18,836 nt of DNA from FEN-680 sp036781505 (lineage in GTDB: Bacteria > Actinomycetota > Geothermincolia > Fen-727 > Anoxymicrobiaceae), in the NCBI GenBank assembly GCA_036781505.1, contig DAIQAV010000022.1:1-18836 (forward strand), written 5' to 3'. The notes under the pieces were generated by a model. That model made no database searches, was not told the DNA's origin, and saw only the letters and a list, made by a program, of their open reading frames with translations. The position numbers were made by a program, and so were the translations under genes. Shown in pieces: positions 7,209 through 14,805 of this stretch (positions are counted from its first letter, which is position 1; every line of letters starts with the position of its first letter).

Positions 7209-7586
7209 TCAACCGACGGTCATGGTCAACGCGGTGCCGCAATACTGGCAGAAGCGCGCGCCTCCGGCGACCAGCTTGCCGCACTGCGGACACACCTTGA
7301 GCGGGTTCGCCGTGGCGTTGGGGCCGGGGGGACCGTATCCTGCCGGCGGGTACGGCGGCTGGCCGTACTGCATGCGGCGCTGGTTCTCCCTGGCGCGGTC
7401 GCGCGTTACCAGCCAGAGGACCAGGATGCCGACGATACCCCCGAAGAACCCTACCAGGAACCCGATCCAGTACTCGAGGCCGCTCCTGGTGGCCATCTTG
7501 CCGCCCCATAGTCCGAACAGCACCCACAGCACCAGGGCGAAGAGCCACACGACGATCATGAAGCCGCTCGATGGCGAATTCGACAA
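7209..7586 (-). CDS. Small membrane protein with C-terminal zinc ribbon
   Basis: A 125-residue protein with two hydrophobic segments (about 9-29 and 38-60) rich in Gly, Phe and Trp. A Pro/Gly/Tyr-rich linker follows (about 72-92), then a four-cysteine zinc ribbon: CPQC at 99-102 and CQYC at 113-116. Zinc ribbons of this kind on small membrane proteins are common and their function is mostly unknown; a protein-interaction or membrane-stress role is possible but nothing here shows it. The start is TTG at 7586, chosen because GGAGG lies five bases upstream; the next ATG is codon 10. It is the first gene of a two-gene unit with the SCP2-like gene and is divergent from the dehydrogenase gene across 85 bp. 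Confidence 0.75.
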   Translation of the reverse strand: MSNSPSSGFMIVVWLFALVLWVLFGLWGGKMATRSGLEYWIGFLVGFFGGIVGILVLWLVTRDRARENQRRMQYGQPPYPPAGYGPPGPNATANPLKVCPQCGKLVAGGARFCQYCGTALTMTVG

Positions 7587-7671
7587 TTTATCCTCCAGTT
7601 ACCGCAGCGGTTTCTATTGACCGATTGTAACAGATAGAATTGTGGCGCCATCCGAGACGCAGGGAGGAAGT
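7587..7671. promoter_or_regulatory. Divergent promoter region with a TTCTAT/ATAGAA inverted repeat
   Basis: The 85 bp between the divergent zinc-ribbon and dehydrogenase genes must hold promoters for both. It contains an inverted repeat, TTCTAT (7612-7617) and ATAGAA (7634-7639), 16 bp apart. The right arm overlaps TAGAAT (7635-7640), a good -10 match for the plus strand, and TACAAT on the minus strand (7624-7629) is a good -10 match for the other direction. No -35 element sits at normal spacing for either. An operator controlling both directions is possible. Confidence 0.3.
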
Positions 7672-8685
7672 ATGGGCAACAAGAAGATACTGGTCCTTTC
7701 GCCTCTCCCCGAGCCGCTCGTGCAGGCCCTGTTCCAGGCCAAGCTGGCGGAGAGCCCCGAGCCGTTCGAGGTGGACATAGAGACGTACGCCGGCTCATCG
7801 CGCCAGGAGCTGCTGGAGGCCGTCGCGGGAGCCGACGTCATCATCGGCGACTACACCTTCAACACGGAGCTTGACGAGGAGCTTCTGCGTGCCGCGGCGC
7901 CGTGCCTGCTGGTCCAGCAACCGTCTGTCGGCTACCAGCACATCGACGTGGAGGCCGCCGGCCGCGCAGGGATTCCCGTGGCGAACGTCGCCGGGGCGAA
8001 CGCGATCGGCGTGGCCGAGCACACGATCATGGCCGCCCTGGCACTGCTGAAGAAGCTGATGATGCAGCACGAGAAGACCAAGGCGGGCGTGTGGGCGCAG
8101 GACGAGATGGCCACGTACGGCGTCTTCGAGCTCTTCGGCAAGACGCTGGGGATAATCGGCATGGGACAGATCGGAATCGAGGTCGCGCTGAGGGCCAGGC
8201 CGTTCGGCTGCAACATGATCTACTACGACATCAAGCCGCTCTCCCCCGACAGAGCAGGCGAGCTGGGCGTGTCGCTTGTTGGCCTCGATGAACTGCTGGC
8301 GCAGTCCGACGTCGTGACCCTGCACGCTCCGCTCACGCCCGAGACCGAGGGGATGTTGAACGTCGAGCGGCTGGGCATGATGAAGCAGGGCGCCGTCCTG
8401 GTCAACGTGGCCCGCGGTGGGCTGGTGGACGAGGACGCGCTGGCGAAGGCCCTGGAGGAAGGGCGCCTGGCGGGCGCGGCGGTCGACGTGTTCTCGGAGG
8501 AGCCGGTGACCGGCGATAACCCACTGCTGCTTGCGCCCAACACCATCCTGACCCCTCACACCGCCGGAGCGACGAACGAGTCGCGCCTCAGGATCATCGG
8601 CGTCGCGATGGACAACGTCGCCGCCGTGCTCGAGGGTCGCGTCCCCAGGTTCATAGTCAACGGGGTCGAGCCGAAGTTTGAGTAA
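7672..8685 (+). CDS. D-isomer-specific 2-hydroxyacid dehydrogenase (NAD-dependent)
   Basis: A 337-residue cytoplasmic enzyme of the D-2-hydroxyacid dehydrogenase superfamily, which includes phosphoglycerate dehydrogenase, glycerate dehydrogenase/hydroxypyruvate reductase and D-lactate dehydrogenase. Numbered from the ATG at 7672, the nucleotide loop GMGQIG is at 163-168 and the catalytic triad is present: Arg248 in NVARGG, Glu277 in FSEEP and His296 in TPHTAG. There is no C-terminal ACT domain, so it is not a regulated full-length SerA. The start is supported by GGGAGGAAG directly upstream; a longer in-frame reading from 7642 lacks support. A thiamine-diphosphate enzyme gene follows after 42 bp in the same direction, suggesting the two act on related 2-keto or 2-hydroxy acids. 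The substrate cannot be read from the sequence. Confidence 0.9.
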   Translation: MGNKKILVLSPLPEPLVQALFQAKLAESPEPFEVDIETYAGSSRQELLEAVAGADVIIGDYTFNTELDEELLRAAAPCLLVQQPSVGYQHIDVEAAGRAGIPVANVAGANAIGVAEHTIMAALALLKKLMMQHEKTKAGVWAQDEMATYGVFELFGKTLGIIGMGQIGIEVALRARPFGCNMIYYDIKPLSPDRAGELGVSLVGLDELLAQSDVVTLHAPLTPETEGMLNVERLGMMKQGAVLVNVARGGLVDEDALAKALEEGRLAGAAVDVFSEEPVTGDNPLLLAPNTILTPHTAGATNESRLRIIGVAMDNVAAVLEGRVPRFIVNGVEPKFE

Positions 8686-8727
8686 CGACAGCGCCCGCCG
8701 CGGCGCGCGCACCAGGAGAGGTAGACG

Positions 8728-10404
8728 ATGAGTGAGATGATGAACGGCGGCCAGGCGCTGGCCGGCGCCCTCCTGAAGATGGGGGCGGAGCGCGTATACG
8801 GGATAATCGGGACCTCGAACATCGGCTTCGTCGATGCTCTCTTCGAGGTCAAGGACAAGCTGCGCTATATATCCTGCAGGCACGAGCAGGTCGCGGCGAG
8901 CATGGCGGACGCCGAGGGAAGGCTGACAGGCAGGCCGGGCGTGGTGCTGGTGCACTCGGGGCCGGGGGCGCTCAACGCCATGATCTCGGCCGGCAACGCC
9001 TATAAGGACTGCTCTCCGTTCATCATCATCACCGGCGCGGTCAAGCGGAAGCTCGCGGCCAGCGACGGGATGCTGGAGCTGGACCACCGGCGGCTGTTCG
9101 CGCCCCTGTGCAAGGGCACCTTCAGGATCGGAGCCACTACAGAGGTACCCGGAGTGTTCGCCGAGGCCTACCGCGCCGCGATGAGCGGAGCGCGAGGGCC
9201 GGTGCTGATCGAGGTCCCCGAGGACGTGTGGGTCGAAGCGGCGGAGGTGGACCTGGAATCGATGGTCCTCGAGGCCGAGGCCCCTCCCCCGCTCAAGGAA
9301 GACGACGTGCGGTCCGCGATCGACATGCTGTCGGCCGCGAAGCTGCCTCTGGTGCTTGCCGGCGGCGGGGTCGCCTACGCCGGCGCCTCTGGCGAGCTGG
9401 TGAAGTTCGCGGAGCGTATGCAGGTCCCGGTCGCTACCACCGGCAACGGCCGGGGGGTCATCCCAGAGACGCACCCTCTCGCTCTGGGGCGCGCGGGCTT
9501 CGGCGGGGGGAGCCTGGTCGCCGACAAAGCGCTGGAGCGCGCGGACGCGCTGCTCTGCATCGGCTGCGGGATCAGCGACATGACGACCTACGAGTTCACT
9601 CTCCCGCTGGGGATGGACAACATCATGGTGGCCAGCATCTCGGGTTACATGGCTCCGCAGGCGCCGCCCGCGCGGGTGTCTCTGTGCGACGCCACCGAGT
9701 TCCTGGCCGCGGCCAATGCCATGCAGGTCGAGAAGTCCGGCACAACGGAAGCCTGGACCGAGGCGCTCGCCGACGCGCGCGCCACCTGGGGCATGATGCT
9801 CGACGGGGCCCTGGCAAGGCCGGGGGGCCTTCCGTCAGGGGCCAGGCTCGCGCGCGGCCTCGCGGCGAGACTACCAGCCGGCGCCGTGGTCTGCGTCGGC
9901 GCGGGCACTCATCTCCTCTATGCCATGGACTTCATGCCCTGCACCGAACCGCTGACGTTCATGTCGACCGTCAACTTCGGATCGATGGGATTCGGCTTCG
10001 CCGCGAACCTCGCGGCCAGGGCGATCGACCCCAAACGAGCGTCCATCGCGATGCTGGGCGACGGCGACTTCGCCATGACCCTGCAGGACCTGGAGACGGC
10101 AGTGCGGGAAAGCCTTGGCGTCAAGGTGTTCGTCATGAACGACTCGCAGTACCGGGTGCTCAACATCCGGCAGAAGCTATCGTTCGCCGGGCGGGTCCAC
10201 GGCACCGAGCACGGCAACCCCGACTTCGCCGAGCTCGCCAGGTCGTTCGGCGCCGCGGGCTACAGGCTGGACCGCGAGGAGCTCATCGAGGAGGTCCTGG
10301 ACTCGGCGCTCGCCGAGGAAGGCCCCGTCGTGGTCGACGTCATCGTCGACCCGGAGGACCTGCCGCCGCTGAACCTGGAGGCCACCCTGCGCATGTCGAT
10401 GTAG
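8728..10404 (+). CDS. Thiamine-diphosphate-dependent enzyme of the acetolactate synthase/decarboxylase superfamily
   Basis: A 558-residue protein with the three-domain layout of acetolactate synthase relatives: N-terminal PYR domain (about 1-170), central domain (about 190-330) and C-terminal PP domain (about 375-545). The catalytic glutamate that activates the cofactor is present as Glu53 in RHEQ. The cofactor/magnesium motif starts at GDGDF (444-448) and closes with Asn471-Asp472 in place of the usual NN. Keeping Glu53 argues against glyoxylate carboligase, which has Val at that position. Candidates are a carboligase or a 2-keto acid decarboxylase; the reaction cannot be fixed from sequence. 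Start ATG at 8728 has GAGAGG six bases upstream. It likely forms an operon with the preceding dehydrogenase. No regulatory subunit gene follows, unlike many true acetolactate synthases. Confidence 0.85.
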   Translation: MSEMMNGGQALAGALLKMGAERVYGIIGTSNIGFVDALFEVKDKLRYISCRHEQVAASMADAEGRLTGRPGVVLVHSGPGALNAMISAGNAYKDCSPFIIITGAVKRKLAASDGMLELDHRRLFAPLCKGTFRIGATTEVPGVFAEAYRAAMSGARGPVLIEVPEDVWVEAAEVDLESMVLEAEAPPPLKEDDVRSAIDMLSAAKLPLVLAGGGVAYAGASGELVKFAERMQVPVATTGNGRGVIPETHPLALGRAGFGGGSLVADKALERADALLCIGCGISDMTTYEFTLPLGMDNIMVASISGYMAPQAPPARVSLCDATEFLAAANAMQVEKSGTTEAWTEALADARATWGMMLDGALARPGGLPSGARLARGLAARLPAGAVVCVGAGTHLLYAMDFMPCTEPLTFMSTVNFGSMGFGFAANLAARAIDPKRASIAMLGDGDFAMTLQDLETAVRESLGVKVFVMNDSQYRVLNIRQKLSFAGRVHGTEHGNPDFAELARSFGAAGYRLDREELIEEVLDSALAEEGPVVVDVIVDPEDLPPLNLEATLRMSM

Positions 10405-10418
10405 AGAAGGCCTCGCTC

Positions 10419-10465
10419 TCGGCGATTGTCTGATGCTGCTCCCGCCGGCGCGCCGTCGTCGCCGA
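10419..10465. terminator. Inverted repeat between convergent genes, possible bidirectional terminator
   Basis: In the 66-bp gap between the two convergent genes, TCGGCGA (10419-10425) pairs with TCGCCGA (10459-10465). The loop contains a 10-bp perfect palindrome, CGGCGCGCCG (10446-10455). There is no T-run on either side, so intrinsic termination is doubtful. The location between convergent stops is the main argument. Confidence 0.25.
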
Positions 10466-10470
10466 TCGTG

Positions 10471-13400
10471 TCACTGGACGGTGAACACTTGCGGGAGTGT
10501 ACATGCCTTCCCGTCCTTATTCTGCACGGTAACGTCCCACTTGCCCGCCTTGGCCCCCGTGACGTCGAAGGTACAGGTTGCCCGGGTGGGCGATGACACG
10601 ACGACGTTCCCGGCTTCTATCTCGGCGGCGCCCTTGACGAGCCAGACCCGCATGCCCTCCAGGAAGTTGTCGCCTGCCAGATTGGTGACATCGACGGTTC
10701 CGGCGTTCTTGCCGTTGTCCGGCGCTATCCCGGTGAGAGTCGGCGGCGGACTGTCAACTGCCAGGCCTCCCTCCAGCGTATAGCTGTAGCCGTCCTCGTT
10801 CTTGACCACCACGCTGTAGTAGCCGACCGTGGCCCCCTTGATGTCGAAGTCGCAGGTGATGCTCTGCGGTGAGACCACGACCACGCTCTTCGCGGATATA
10901 TCCACGGGGCCGTCGGTGAGCTTGACGTCTGGAGCCGCCCCATCATTGAGGAAACCGGTCCCCTCCAGGTTGTCGATGTGTATCGGGCCCGTGTTGTAAC
11001 CATAGTCGGGGACGATCATCTCTATAAGGGGCGTCACGTGGAACTCCGAGCTCACACTGCCCGCGTCGTTGAAGACGGTCACCATGCCCGTGCTGACCCC
11101 GTACGGGACCGTGCAGGTTATCCGGGCGTCACTCCAGGACACGACGTCGGCGGCGATGTCGTTGAACAGCACCCTGCCCTCCCGGGTGCGGCTCTTCCCG
11201 AAGCCGGTGCCGTCGATCACGACATGGTCTCCCACGCGAGCCGCGCCCGGCGCCACGGCAGTAACAGTCGGCACGCTTCCCACCATGGTGATGGTCGTCG
11301 AGCAGACGTCCGAGACGTTGGGCGGCATCGCCCCATCGCGGAACCTTATGTTGACCTTGCGCACACCGGCCTGGTGCTGGAGCTCCCAGTCGACGCTCGC
11401 CTGGTAGCGCTGCCACTGCGCGTCGTCTTCCGCCTCCCCGTCGTTCCATATCTTCATGTCCAGCAGCCCGGAACCGCCGGAGTCGGCGGCGTCGTTGGTC
11501 AGCGTCACGTGGGCCTCTCTGGTGGTCGCTGCCCCGCCGTCGATCTGGAAAGAGGCGCAAGTTGGCGCCTCGGTGTCTGGTGAAGCGCTCTTCGATACCT
11601 TGACCGTCCTGGTGGTGGCCGTGCCGTCGCCGGGCGCGTGGCTGACGTCAGTGATGACGCCGCAGGTGCGGTGGTCCCCGGTAGCGTTGTCGAAGACCTC
11701 CCCGATCGTCCCGTTGGTGACCTCGTAATAATTGCCTCCGCTGAGGTACGGCATCGGGATCTCGATGAAGGCGCCCTCCAGGTCGCCGCTCCAGCCGCCG
11801 CCCGGGGTTATCTCGTAACCCGTCAGGTGATTGGTTATCGTGCAGTCGGCGCTAGTTGCGCTTCCCGGCCGCGGGCTCCAGGCCGTATCGATGGCAGGTT
11901 CCACCAGGGCTTCCAGGTCATTCGGCCCGCCCACGTTGGTGCCGGCGTAAAACGGCCACGAGTACTGCAGGGGAGCCCCGCTCGCGTCGCTGGCGAGCTG
12001 GTAGTAGCAGTTCTCCACCTCGCCGTCTTTTACGTGTATGAACCGGTAGCCGGGGTACTCCCACCTGTTCTGCCGGTCGCCGTCCTGGAACTGAGTAGAA
12101 GTGGTATTCGCGAATTTGACCTCGCCGCCCCCGGCCTCCCATCCGACAGAGCCGTAGGCGTCGGTGTGGTCGTGGCCGGACAGAACGATCGCGACCTTGT
12201 TCTCGCGCGCCAGCTTGATCAGGGACAGCCGGCCCGCCCCCATTCCTCCAAAGGGCACGCGGTCTGGGATGACCGCCATCTCGTCGAACATGCTCCCCGA
12301 CCCGCCGTGCTTCCAGGGGTCGTGGTGGAGTAGCATTGTTTCCATCTTCGCGGAAGCGTGCGCCTCCAGGTCCCGCTTGACCCAGCGTAGTTGCCCGGTG
12401 AAACCGCTATCATCGACAGCGTCCTCGCGCTCCTGCGTCCAGCCGGGCTCGAATTGGTCGCCCCCCGCGGTCACCTGGCCCTGCCACTTGTGGGGACCGA
12501 GCAACGCCATGGGGAGTGCCCAGTGGAGGCTGCGCTGGACCGGCGTCCAGTCCATCGAGTTGATCGCTGTGAAGTGGTTGTCCGGTCCGTAGTCGAAGGA
12601 GAAGTAATGGGGGCCGAACAGTGCTCTCCAGGAGGCCAGGTAGTCCTCCTCGAGGCTGACGTTGAGCTGGTCATAGCGGGCCCAACCGTCGTGGTTGCCC
12701 GGCACCATGAAGACCGGGACATCCAGCTTCAAGGTCTCCGTGTAGAACCAGTCCAGCTCGAACCACGTCTCGTAGTACTTATCGCTCCAGGGCGAGTTCT
12801 TATAGGCATCGAAGTCGGCGTAGTTCTGCTTGTACAGCCAGGTCAGGCCGAAGTCGTAGTCGCCTGTATAGACCAGGAAGTCGGGCCTGGCCCTGTTCAT
12901 CTGCTGGATAGATTTGTGGTAGTAGGTCGCGCCGTAGCCTTCGGTCTCACTGTATTCCTGTCGCCGCCAGCCTCTTTCGTGGGTGTTTGAGCCGATGTAA
13001 GCCGCCTCCTGCCCCCACACGTGGATGTCGGTCATGTGCGCGAAGGTGTAATCGGTCCTGTACTCTTTCACAACCTGGAGGGCGTGGGGCTGGGAGTCGG
13101 TGAGCACAGACCCGTCCTTCAGCGTCCCCGTGATCGTCAGATCGTACAGGTGCACCGGCAAGGTGCCCGGCACGTCCACCGTGACCAGGTAGACGCGCGC
13201 GCGGGGCTCGACGTCCTCGGAGTGTTCGGGCCAGTGGACGCTGAAGCCGACTGTGAAATCCTTCACGGGCAGGACCCTGGTCACCGGGTAGGCGCTGTTG
13301 GTGGTGGTCACCGACACCCGGAACCCGGTGATCTGGGGAAGCGCCTTGCTCCAGTCCCGGCTGCGAGGGTCGAACTCCAGCGTAAGCTGCTCGCCGCACT

Positions 13401-13476
13401 TGATGATCGCGGGGTAGCCCAGTGTCGGGTAGATGACTTGCTTGATGCGGTCGCGGTTGATAGCGACTTTCTTCAT
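10471..13476 (-). CDS. Calcineurin-like metallophosphoesterase with C-terminal IPT/TIG repeats
   Basis: A 1001-residue protein. Residues 1-140 form an uncharacterised beta-rich region. Residues about 143-490 are a metallophosphoesterase with every metal-site motif: D150-x-H152, GD at 205-206, GNHD at 260-263, His384/385 and GHDH at 434-437. A linker of unknown type runs to about 635, then an Ig-like segment (637-731) and three IPT/TIG domains (about 735-815, 816-907 and 911-1000). The last two are clear internal repeats. TIG repeats are usually extracellular, yet the N-terminus (MKKVAINRDRIKQ) is not a recognisable signal peptide. Start ATG at 13476 has GGAGG five bases upstream. It is the last gene of the glycosyltransferase run, 35 bp after the preceding stop. 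Substrate is unknown: a phosphomonoester, phosphodiester or nucleotide-sugar are all possible. Confidence 0.88.
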   Translation of the reverse strand: MKKVAINRDRIKQVIYPTLGYPAIIKCGEQLTLEFDPRSRDWSKALPQITGFRVSVTTTNSAYPVTRVLPVKDFTVGFSVHWPEHSEDVEPRARVYLVTVDVPGTLPVHLYDLTITGTLKDGSVLTDSQPHALQVVKEYRTDYTFAHMTDIHVWGQEAAYIGSNTHERGWRRQEYSETEGYGATYYHKSIQQMNRARPDFLVYTGDYDFGLTWLYKQNYADFDAYKNSPWSDKYYETWFELDWFYTETLKLDVPVFMVPGNHDGWARYDQLNVSLEEDYLASWRALFGPHYFSFDYGPDNHFTAINSMDWTPVQRSLHWALPMALLGPHKWQGQVTAGGDQFEPGWTQEREDAVDDSGFTGQLRWVKRDLEAHASAKMETMLLHHDPWKHGGSGSMFDEMAVIPDRVPFGGMGAGRLSLIKLARENKVAIVLSGHDHTDAYGSVGWEAGGGEVKFANTTSTQFQDGDRQNRWEYPGYRFIHVKDGEVENCYYQLASDASGAPLQYSWPFYAGTNVGGPNDLEALVEPAIDTAWSPRPGSATSADCTITNHLTGYEITPGGGWSGDLEGAFIEIPMPYLSGGNYYEVTNGTIGEVFDNATGDHRTCGVITDVSHAPGDGTATTRTVKVSKSASPDTEAPTCASFQIDGGAATTREAHVTLTNDAADSGGSGLLDMKIWNDGEAEDDAQWQRYQASVDWELQHQAGVRKVNIRFRDGAMPPNVSDVCSTTITMVGSVPTVTAVAPGAARVGDHVVIDGTGFGKSRTREGRVLFNDIAADVVSWSDARITCTVPYGVSTGMVTVFNDAGSVSSEFHVTPLIEMIVPDYGYNTGPIHIDNLEGTGFLNDGAAPDVKLTDGPVDISAKSVVVVSPQSITCDFDIKGATVGYYSVVVKNEDGYSYTLEGGLAVDSPPPTLTGIAPDNGKNAGTVDVTNLAGDNFLEGMRVWLVKGAAEIEAGNVVVSSPTRATCTFDVTGAKAGKWDVTVQNKDGKACTLPQVFTVQ

Positions 13477-13511
13477 CGTTACCTCCGGGTATTGGAACGT
13501 GCCTGTCCCAT

Positions 13512-14783
13512 TCACATGGAGCAGACTTCGCCGGCTCCGAGCTGCTTCCAGCGCTGCTCGAGATAGACTTTCTCGTTGACGAACGCGCGCAGGATGTCGT
13601 CCACCACCATCTCGGTCTGCTCGTGATCGAGCGATTGGGTGCGGTTCGCGATCGACGCCACCTGGCCGAAGTACAGTGAGGACGACAGGTCTATCAGCTT
13701 GTGGGTGTCGCCCTGCCAGCAGTTGAACACCACCGCCAGGTCGTAGACTATCCGCGCCCAGAGGTCGGGCGGCATGTTGAAATCGCAGTAGCCCTCGGGG
13801 TAGCACACCTCCGACCGCGCTATCTGCTCCAGGCGCGAGTACGAGTCGTCGCTCAGTATCTCGCGGTATAGAGAGCTGAAGTGCGCCATCCCCAGGTTGA
13901 ACTCCTCCACCAGCCTGGTGACGCTGATGGGTATAGGCTCGGCCTCCCAGGGCAGCGACGTCCCTTTTACCGGCACTTCCTGCACCACCTTCACGTCTCT
14001 CCAGAAATCCGCGAACTTGGTCATGGAGCGGAACACGGTCGAGATCACCTGTAGGTACATCGGTCCCAGCGAGAACGCGGGGTCCTTGGCGTTGTGGGTC
14101 TTCGCCCCCAGGTTCGCCTGGCAGACGCGCGCCCCGCCGGTGATCGCCGAGATCGTCATCCATACGTCGATGCCGAACTGGCCGACGAAGACGTCCCACA
14201 CGTCCTGCGTCTCGAGCCTGTCGATGAAGGCGCCGGACATGCCGAAGTCGCCGCCGATCGGCTGGCGCAGCTTCATGCCATAGAGGGACGTGACCAACGG
14301 ATAGACGATGAGGTTGGTGATGGTGCCGTCGTATTTGTACCTGCGGTAGAACGGGGTGACGTAGTCGAAGCCCTCGCGGACCACAGGCGCCAGCAGGTTG
14401 TTGATCCAGTCGGGGGTGATGCTCCGGTTATCGGCGTCGATCAGCGCGCATCCCTGGACGCCCAGGTCGCGTGCCGCCTGGAAGACCGCCCTGAGCGCGT
14501 TGCCCTTCCCGGGTTCGCCCCGGTAGGTCCCCACCACCTTGCCTACCGTGAGCCCTATGTCGGTGCGGCGAGCCACGTTCTTGGTCTCGTCGAGCGAGCC
14601 GCCCTCGCAGACGAAGATGACCGTCTTGCGGTCGGCGAAGAAAGTGGAGAGCCCCTCGGCTACGGTTCGCATGACCCCGGAGATGGAACTCTCGTTGTTA
14701 TAGGCCGGTATCGCCACCATCACGTCGGCCGTGCCGACGTCCTTGACGGCCGCCGCTATTTCCGGTGACATCGCGGGAAACAT
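13512..14783 (-). CDS. GT-A glycosyltransferase resembling mannosylglycerate/glucosylglycerate synthase, paralog A
   Basis: A cytoplasmic GT-A fold transferase of about 423 residues without membrane segments. The N-terminus holds VAIPAYNNE, a nucleotide-sugar start motif, then YRGEPGKGNALR and the metal-binding DAD in LIDADNRSITPDW (about residues 116-118). These are followed by RQPIGGDFGMSG, FGIDVWMT and GAKTHNAKD with a histidine near 231. This order (PGKG, DxD, P-x-G-G, W/G-I-D, K-x-H) matches the retaining mannosylglycerate synthase type, where the late histidine is a third metal ligand. The helical C-terminal region (about 260-423) also fits. The acceptor is unproven. I use ATG 14783, with GGAG eight bases upstream; a TTG at 14789 with GGAGG eight bases upstream would add two residues. 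It starts 22 bp after its paralog and precedes the phosphoesterase gene. Confidence 0.78.
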   Translation of the reverse strand: MFPAMSPEIAAAVKDVGTADVMVAIPAYNNESSISGVMRTVAEGLSTFFADRKTVIFVCEGGSLDETKNVARRTDIGLTVGKVVGTYRGEPGKGNALRAVFQAARDLGVQGCALIDADNRSITPDWINNLLAPVVREGFDYVTPFYRRYKYDGTITNLIVYPLVTSLYGMKLRQPIGGDFGMSGAFIDRLETQDVWDVFVGQFGIDVWMTISAITGGARVCQANLGAKTHNAKDPAFSLGPMYLQVISTVFRSMTKFADFWRDVKVVQEVPVKGTSLPWEAEPIPISVTRLVEEFNLGMAHFSSLYREILSDDSYSRLEQIARSEVCYPEGYCDFNMPPDLWARIVYDLAVVFNCWQGDTHKLIDLSSSLYFGQVASIANRTQSLDHEQTEMVVDDILRAFVNEKVYLEQRWKQLGAGEVCSM

Positions 14784-14805
14784 ATCCAATGCTCCGTCCT
14801 CCTCA

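Noticed and set aside
7795..9474. 559-codon open frame on the minus strand
   Set aside because: It lies antisense to the dehydrogenase and ThDP enzyme genes, is rich in His/Arg/Gly/Asp and has no recognisable domain. Long antisense frames are expected in GC-rich coding DNA.
8728..10404. Glyoxylate carboligase (Gcl) identity for the ThDP enzyme
   Set aside because: Gcl has Val in place of the cofactor-activating Glu, but this protein keeps Glu53 in RHEQ. No hydroxypyruvate isomerase or tartronate semialdehyde reductase gene is adjacent.
9108..10433. 441-codon plus-strand frame inside the ThDP enzyme gene
   Set aside because: It is a shifted frame of a clearly conserved gene, with low-complexity Arg/Gly composition and no ribosome site.
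13477..14199. Upstream extension of the phosphoesterase reading frame to a 1242-residue protein
   Set aside because: The extra 241 residues are the out-of-frame shadow of glycosyltransferase paralog A (Arg/Gly/Pro-rich, no domain), and a good ribosome site marks the ATG at 13476.
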